A DNA stretch of 64,000 nucleotides from Alphaproteobacteria bacterium. GTDB taxonomy: Bacteria > Pseudomonadota > Alphaproteobacteria > Caulobacterales > Aquidulcibacteraceae. The notes beneath the pieces were generated by a model. The model was not told the DNA's origin and made no database searches. It saw only the letters and a list, made by a program, of their open reading frames with translations. The position numbers were made by a program, and so were the translations under genes. The stretch spans positions 31,578 through 95,577 of the forward strand of contig WGOB01000006.1 of the NCBI GenBank assembly GCA_016124255.1, read 5' to 3'. Shown here piece after piece: positions 60,163 through 64,000 of the stretch; position 1 is the first letter of the stretch, and each line of letters opens with the position of its first letter.

Positions 60163-61341
60163 CTAGTTCCGCGGAGCGTACTTCAACACTTCCTGCAAGA
60201 GCCTCTCGTTGCGCCGCTGCCGGGCATAGTCAATCACCTCTGAGATCTCATCAATTGAAGACCTGTCGAAAACTCCGCTCTCTCCAAGAGCTCTCACGGC
60301 GTAAAGATGCCCACGCAAAACGGCGTTCTGAATTGGATTGGATTCATACCTGGGTATCCCGACCACATCCTCCATCGGAGAATGCGTCGCCGCGCCAGCC
60401 TCGATTAGCCGCAGCACAATGGTCTCAGGCGCTAAGAGCGACGCACGAGCCAACAGAGCGGCTCCATCTTGCGAAGCGAAATCAAAGCCGCGTTCTGACA
60501 AGAACGCTATGGTTTGTTCGTCGCCACGTGTCCAGCGTGTCGCCTCAACGGCTCGGTCCATCGCTGCTTCAATGTCCTCAACAACTAGTGGCATCCCGAC
60601 GTTTTGGCCCAGGTAGTCAAGAACAACTTTCGTCTCATCACCGACTTGGAACGTTAGCTCAGTTGCGGACCCGTCTGTCACGCCGCTCCGATACTCATCC
60701 ATCAACGAGAAGAAATCAGCCCTGCGAAACATCGCGATCAGAGCTTGTACTTTCTGCGATTCTATTTTGACGTCGACTTGTCCAGGAATGAGAGTGTAGT
60801 CGGCTCCGATGTAGGTTGCCGAGCCGTCGCCGAGAATTGTAATCTGATATTCCGGGCAATACCCCAAACACGGAGTTCGCCTCATCGTCATAGTGACGGT
60901 CGAGACATCGTCAATTTCAGGGAAGACGCCATATCGCTGCCGACGCTCTAGCGGAAGAACAAGCAATCGTTCACGCACCGTTGCGCGAACAATTCTTCCG
61001 TCCTCTATGAAAGGATGATACATCCAATCGTCGACCAGCAACCTAATTTGCTCTATGCAACGATCCGAAATAGAGGCGCCTGCACCTTCGAGCGCTGCCG
61101 AGCGAAAGCTCGCTAGTCCTTTCTCATTCACATCGACGGTAACGAGAACGTGTTCTCTACCGTCAATTAGAAGTTCATGCGACGGCTCTCGGCAACCCGT
61201 GGAGGATCGAATCTCTGTCAGTTCATGAATACGGTGGTCCCTGATTGTCGAAGAGTCAATTTGCACACTCTCGACGTTGCATGCAGTCGTAATCAATGCG
61301 GACGTGATAGCGATTAGGGTCTTTGCTTGATGCTTTGGCAA
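60163..61341 (-). CDS. putative lipoprotein with DUF6438-like domain
   Basis: A 392-residue protein. With the TTG at 61341 (six bases after GGAGG) it begins with LPKHQAKTLIAITSALITTAC, a lipoprotein signal with the lipid Cys at about residue 21. The middle has MTMRRTPCLGYCPEYQITILGDGSATY, the pattern of DUF6438. The C-terminal half (QNAVLRGHLYAVRALGESG) resembles ankyrin-type helices. Its stop abuts the Rhs core fragment, so it occupies the place where the Rhs N-terminal part would be. Less GC-rich than the catabolic region. Function unknown; it may be an immunity or cell-envelope protein. Confidence 0.7.
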   Translation of the reverse strand: MPKHQAKTLIAITSALITTACNVESVQIDSSTIRDHRIHELTEIRSSTGCREPSHELLIDGREHVLVTVDVNEKGLASFRSAALEGAGASISDRCIEQIRLLVDDWMYHPFIEDGRIVRATVRERLLVLPLERRQRYGVFPEIDDVSTVTMTMRRTPCLGYCPEYQITILGDGSATYIGADYTLIPGQVDVKIESQKVQALIAMFRRADFFSLMDEYRSGVTDGSATELTFQVGDETKVVLDYLGQNVGMPLVVEDIEAAMDRAVEATRWTRGDEQTIAFLSERGFDFASQDGAALLARASLLAPETIVLRLIEAGAATHSPMEDVVGIPRYESNPIQNAVLRGHLYAVRALGESGVFDRSSIDEISEVIDYARQRRNERLLQEVLKYAPRN

Positions 61342-61354
61342 AGATTTGCCTCCG

Positions 61355-61726
61355 TCAGCAGCCATGTGGGAAGACAAAGCAGGCATAGCTGCCGGGATTG
61401 TCGAGCGCCCAGGGTGTGCCTCCCATTGCTTCGCGATTGGCGATAGCGCTTGGCCCCCCGAACTCCCAAGGTCGCGAAATCCCCAATCCCAGGACATGTA
61501 GTGGCTCGTGCACAATGGTCATGTCTCGACCCACGGTCGGGCCGATGTTGAAGTTTGAGTTGACAATGTTTGCTATGTCCCTTCCGACACGTTCGCTGAA
61601 GAAGGCCCGAGCGCCGGCCGGAACTTGAACGCGCGTCTCAGACCGCTCATTTGACACAGCCCGAAAGTCATACCGCCCTCCCGCGCTCGATCCTGGATCG
61701 GCGTAGAATTCCTGAAGGCGCCCCAA
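61355..61726 (-). CDS. toxin-tail fragment with HExxH motif
   Basis: A 123-residue frame with TTG start. DMTIVHEPLHVLGLGISRP contains HEPLH (HExxH) and the protein ends SYACFVFPHGC, resembling the end of the Rhs module at 63121 (HETLH ... GYGFPGGC). It overlaps the upstream gene by 59 bp and lacks an Rhs core, so it is either a displaced toxin tail or a short effector fragment. A metallopeptidase-like role is suggested only by the motif. Confidence 0.5.
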   Translation of the reverse strand: MGRLQEFYADPGSSAGGRYDFRAVSNERSETRVQVPAGARAFFSERVGRDIANIVNSNFNIGPTVGRDMTIVHEPLHVLGLGISRPWEFGGPSAIANREAMGGTPWALDNPGSYACFVFPHGC

Positions 61727-62117
61727 GTTTCAAGCGCAGCGCGTCGAGATAAGCTGAGAACGCAAGCGCCGCGTCGGCGTCTGGTATCTTGAACTCGCTG
61801 AGATTGGCGGTCCGTCGCCACGTCAGCAGCTTGATGGTGACCCCACGCCAGGACGCTGATCGTTGCGCAGCGATTAGCTTCACGATGCGATCGTGCTCAT
61901 GGCCGAGGGCGTCGGCCCGCTCGAACAACGCGGACATTTGGTCCGGGTTATAATCGGCATGTCGTGCCTCAACGTGGGCCCAAGCGCGATCGAGCCGCCT
62001 CGCAACGCTCAAGAACCGGCTCCAAAGGTCCGCCAGCTCCCTGTCCTGGATTACCACTGCATCAATGCCGAACAGGAGCCCTGCGCCGCATTGAACGAGC
62101 GATCGGCGTGTCGTCAT
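61668..62117 (-). CDS. hypothetical protein divergent from the HTH gene
   Basis: A 149-residue protein beginning MTTRRSLVQCGAGLLFG, a short twin-Arg/hydrophobic leader. Helical segments follow (LWSRFLSVARRLDRAWAHVEARHADYNPDQ). No family is recognised. It shares a promoter region with the XRE-like gene at 62222, where two near-identical 16-bp repeats lie, so it may be controlled by that regulator. Confidence 0.6.
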   Translation of the reverse strand: MTTRRSLVQCGAGLLFGIDAVVIQDRELADLWSRFLSVARRLDRAWAHVEARHADYNPDQMSALFERADALGHEHDRIVKLIAAQRSASWRGVTIKLLTWRRTANLSEFKIPDADAALAFSAYLDALRLKLGAPSGILRRSRIERGRAV

Positions 62118-62141
62118 CGCTGATGCCTCATCTTTCTACGC

Positions 62142-62199
62142 CCGAACATTGTTAGGGTATACGAAAGACTTTGTCAACGAAAGCCGAATAATGTTAGGG
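62142..62199. promoter_or_regulatory. tandem 16-bp operator-like repeats
   Basis: CCGAACATTGTTAGGG (62142-62157) and CCGAATAATGTTAGGG (62184-62199) match at 14 of 16 positions with a 42-bp period, four helical turns. They lie between the divergent genes at 62117 and 62222. Two ACGAAAG heptamers lie between them. Confidence 0.55.
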
Positions 62200-62221
62200 G
62201 ACCAGCACGAAGGATGGCGAC

Positions 62222-62485
62222 ATGGCGAAGCTCACCCCCGAGGCATGCCGAGCGGCCAGAGGATTGTTGAAGTGGGGCGTTCGTGATCTCGGTCGCGAAG
62301 CTGACATCAGCTTTGAAACGGTTGTGTCGTTTGAAGGGGGCCGACCGCTGCGGCCAGCAACGGAAGAGAAGATCGTTGCCGCGTTCGCGTCTTACGGCGT
62401 TGAGATCACAAATGGCGATGGCACCGGGGCGAGGTTGCTCAACAGCCGCCCGAAGCGGCGGAAGACGGCAAAGCGCGCAGGCTGA
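62222..62485 (+). CDS. small helix-turn-helix (XRE-like) regulator
   Basis: An 87-residue protein. LTPEACRAARGLLKWGVRDLGREADISFETVVSFEGG is a compact HTH of the XRE/lambda-repressor type, followed by EEKIVAAFASYGVEITNGDG and a basic tail. The ATG follows AAGGATGG. The length and layout match small alphaproteobacterial regulators. It probably binds the tandem repeats upstream and controls itself and the divergent gene. Confidence 0.8.
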   Translation: MAKLTPEACRAARGLLKWGVRDLGREADISFETVVSFEGGRPLRPATEEKIVAAFASYGVEITNGDGTGARLLNSRPKRRKTAKRAG

Positions 62486-62644
62486 TCAGCAACGCGGCCG
62501 GGCGGGCGCGCCCTATTCGCAGGGTGCGCGCAGTCCCTCGAACGCGAGAATTCTCGTTGTACCGCAAGGGATTTCGGCGCCTGACAAGGCGTTTTTATCT
62601 TGCCTTACACCCTGCTTCTTCTTTTTTGGTCAAGGTGCGCAATT

Positions 62645-63121
62645 TTAGAAGAGATCATCCAAGTTGATCTGCCCACGACAGACTCGTTGCACTTCCACGT
62701 CTCCCTGGGGTGATCGATGGATGACTTCGAGCAGGTTTCCCTCCCGCGAGAAAACGCTCGTGATCTCCGTTCCCGGTACAAGTTCATTGGTCGGTGACAC
62801 AGCGCGTATCTGAAATCCGGACGCCCCGCGCTCGTAGTTGAATGCGATCCCCTCGATCTCCCAAGCCTGATCTGGCGGTTCCGCAGCAGCATCCTTTGGC
62901 ACGGAAATTAGCAAGGGCGCTGTCATGCAGTAGTACTCCGTCGTTGAGCAGTAGGCGAACGACGACCGGAAATCGATCATTCCGTACTCTCGCTGACCCA
63001 AGTCCACGCCGACCTGCTCGTGAGCTCGATCCCCACTGCACAGCAGCGTGTCATACCCCTCCAACCTGGAAGCGGGAGCGCAGGCCATTAGGACGCAGGC
63101 GACGAGCAAGAATGCGCGCAT
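62645..63121 (-). CDS. putative lipoprotein immunity gene for the edge Rhs module
   Basis: A 158-residue protein beginning MRAFLLVACVLMACAP, a lipoprotein-type signal with Cys near residue 14. The rest is beta-rich with several Cys. The ATG at 63121 forms TGATG with the Rhs toxin stop and sits six bases after GGGGG. A periplasmic lipoprotein immediately downstream of an Rhs C-terminal domain fits an immunity role against a periplasm-acting toxin; this is inference. Confidence 0.65.
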   Translation of the reverse strand: MRAFLLVACVLMACAPASRLEGYDTLLCSGDRAHEQVGVDLGQREYGMIDFRSSFAYCSTTEYYCMTAPLLISVPKDAAAEPPDQAWEIEGIAFNYERGASGFQIRAVSPTNELVPGTEITSVFSREGNLLEVIHRSPQGDVEVQRVCRGQINLDDLF

Positions 63122-64000
63122 CAACATCCCCCGGGGAAACCATATCCGGCCCAGCACCCACCATGGCCCAGTCCGAACTCAGACGTATAGCCACGTGCGA
63201 TCGCATCAAGCTGGCGATGCTGGAGTTGCGATCTGACTGCATATCGCCCGTGCAGGGTTTCGTGAATCATCACGCGAGCTAGGTTCGTCGGCGATCCATA
63301 GAAATCTCCGGCGAAGAAGCCGCGTCCCGTGAAAACCATTCTGAATTGGCTCGATGTCAGGTCCGAACTGAAGGACAAGTCCACGCCATTGCCACGACTA
63401 TCAGCCCCCCAAATCGGCGGAACAGCACCTACCATGGCGGGAGCCGCACCTCCTCCGCTGCCGACCGAAATGCCGGTCAGACGGCGCCAAGTGTCCTGAA
63501 GGCCGGCGTCGCCGCTGGCGCCTATCGCGGCCCCGACGAACTGTGAAGTCACCCGGACGGACGATTGCATGGCATCGGAACCCGTGCCGCCGACGGTCTT
63601 GCCCGCGCCAGAGATATCCGCGCCGTTGTTGTTCAGGATGAATCCCCTGAAGTCGTTTGCGAAGGCGCGTTCCTGGCTTGCACTCAGGTCATTATCACTT
63701 ACGTCCCCATCGCCGTTCCCATCCACAGACACGCAGGACTGAATTCTGCTTCCTGTGCTGCTCGCGCAGACACGATCCATGCCCAGGGGGTCGCGAAACG
63801 TCAGCGGATCATTGCCGACGTAGCCGTAGAGATTCATCCCGGCGCCGTATCCCACGGGATCAGTTTGCAGGGACTGTCGGTCCTGACGCACATTTTCGTA
63901 AGCGTAGGCAAAATCTCTAGACGCGCCAATTCGATACGCGGCGCTCCGCCCTTGAGACGCCCTCCGATTCCGAAAAATTTCCGTTGAAGCGGTTTTGGAA
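63121..64000 (-). CDS. Rhs-associated C-terminal module, incomplete at the right edge
   Basis: The frame is open from the window edge; a GTG at 63891 is only one possible start. LQTDPVGYGAGMNLYGYVGNDPLTFRDPLGMD is the end of an Rhs core. The C-terminal domain has a DGNGDGDVSDND calcium-loop-like acidic stretch, ARVMIHETLHGRYAV with HETLH (HExxH), and ends GYGFPGGC. The part upstream of LQTDP (residues reading AYENVRQDRQS) departs from the canonical YDP..GRFLQTDP sequence. A metallopeptidase-like toxin is suggested. Confidence 0.75.
   Translation of the reverse strand, partial: SKTASTEIFRNRRASQGRSAAYRIGASRDFAYAYENVRQDRQSLQTDPVGYGAGMNLYGYVGNDPLTFRDPLGMDRVCASSTGSRIQSCVSVDGNGDGDVSDNDLSASQERAFANDFRGFILNNNGADISGAGKTVGGTGSDAMQSSVRVTSQFVGAAIGASGDAGLQDTWRRLTGISVGSGGGAAPAMVGAVPPIWGADSRGNGVDLSFSSDLTSSQFRMVFTGRGFFAGDFYGSPTNLARVMIHETLHGRYAVRSQLQHRQLDAIARGYTSEFGLGHGGCWAGYGFPGGC

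Noticed and set aside
1..64000. tRNA, rRNA or CRISPR array
   Set aside because: No cloverleaf-like block, rRNA core sequence or regularly spaced repeat series was found on reading; a dedicated RNA search was not possible.
1..64000. Intact insertion sequence or transposase
   Set aside because: No transposase family motifs were recognised; only a recombinase-like relic near 50.3 kb.

Overview
The window is GC-rich, densely coded DNA from a Gram-negative alphaproteobacterium. TonB-dependent receptors, spinster-type MFS transporters and large oxygenase/SDR gene sets point to a catabolic lineage such as Caulobacterales/Hyphomonadaceae or Sphingomonadales. No rRNA, tRNA or other taxonomic anchor is present, so that placement is inference.

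Left and centre (about 1-48.5 kb): after the start of a minus-strand gene at the edge, a YihY-type membrane protein and a thioesterase, there is an accessory catabolic super-cluster of about 45 genes. It holds three Rieske oxygenase alpha subunits, two cytochrome P450s, a limonene-epoxide-hydrolase-like protein, eight SDR dehydrogenases, two NmrA-like proteins, three ThuA-like proteins, a GST, a VOC protein, two ABM-domain monooxygenases, and a molybdopterin enzyme. It also holds an acyl-CoA ligase, an acyl-CoA dehydrogenase and a thiolase-DUF35 pair. A 2-oxoacid/acetoin-dehydrogenase-like E1 alpha/beta pair and a lipoyl-alpha/beta-hydrolase E2 lie about 11 kb apart. Uptake genes are two TonB receptors, one AlgE-like barrel and two MFS proteins; regulators are two TetR and one LysR. 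The genes sit in alternating operons joined by ATGA/TGATG overlaps and separated by short divergent promoters. Several of these promoters carry a related AAAnnnnCAAG-type element, which suggests one regulon. Oxygenation, dehydrogenation, CoA activation, beta-oxidation and retro-aldol or thiolytic cleavage could together degrade a bulky, probably alicyclic or aromatic, hydrophobic substrate. The substrate cannot be read from the sequence. No E3 dihydrolipoamide dehydrogenase and no oxygenase reductase is in the window.

Right part (about 48.5-58.4 kb): a DoxX-like protein, a polysaccharide pyruvyl transferase gene with an abnormal 3' end, and a recombinase-like remnant lead into a mobile/defence-type segment. 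That segment holds a hypothetical gene, a ParB-like/DNA methyltransferase fusion, a DUF5681 protein, and a very large DUF4011-helicase-Vsr-like protein whose 5' end appears frameshifted.

Right end (58.7-64 kb): a less GC-rich polymorphic-toxin region with orphan Rhs C-terminal modules. One has a CdiA EC869-like toxin tail and two end with HExxH motifs. Putative immunity genes, a DUF6438-like lipoprotein and an HTH regulator with tandem operator-like repeats are interspersed.
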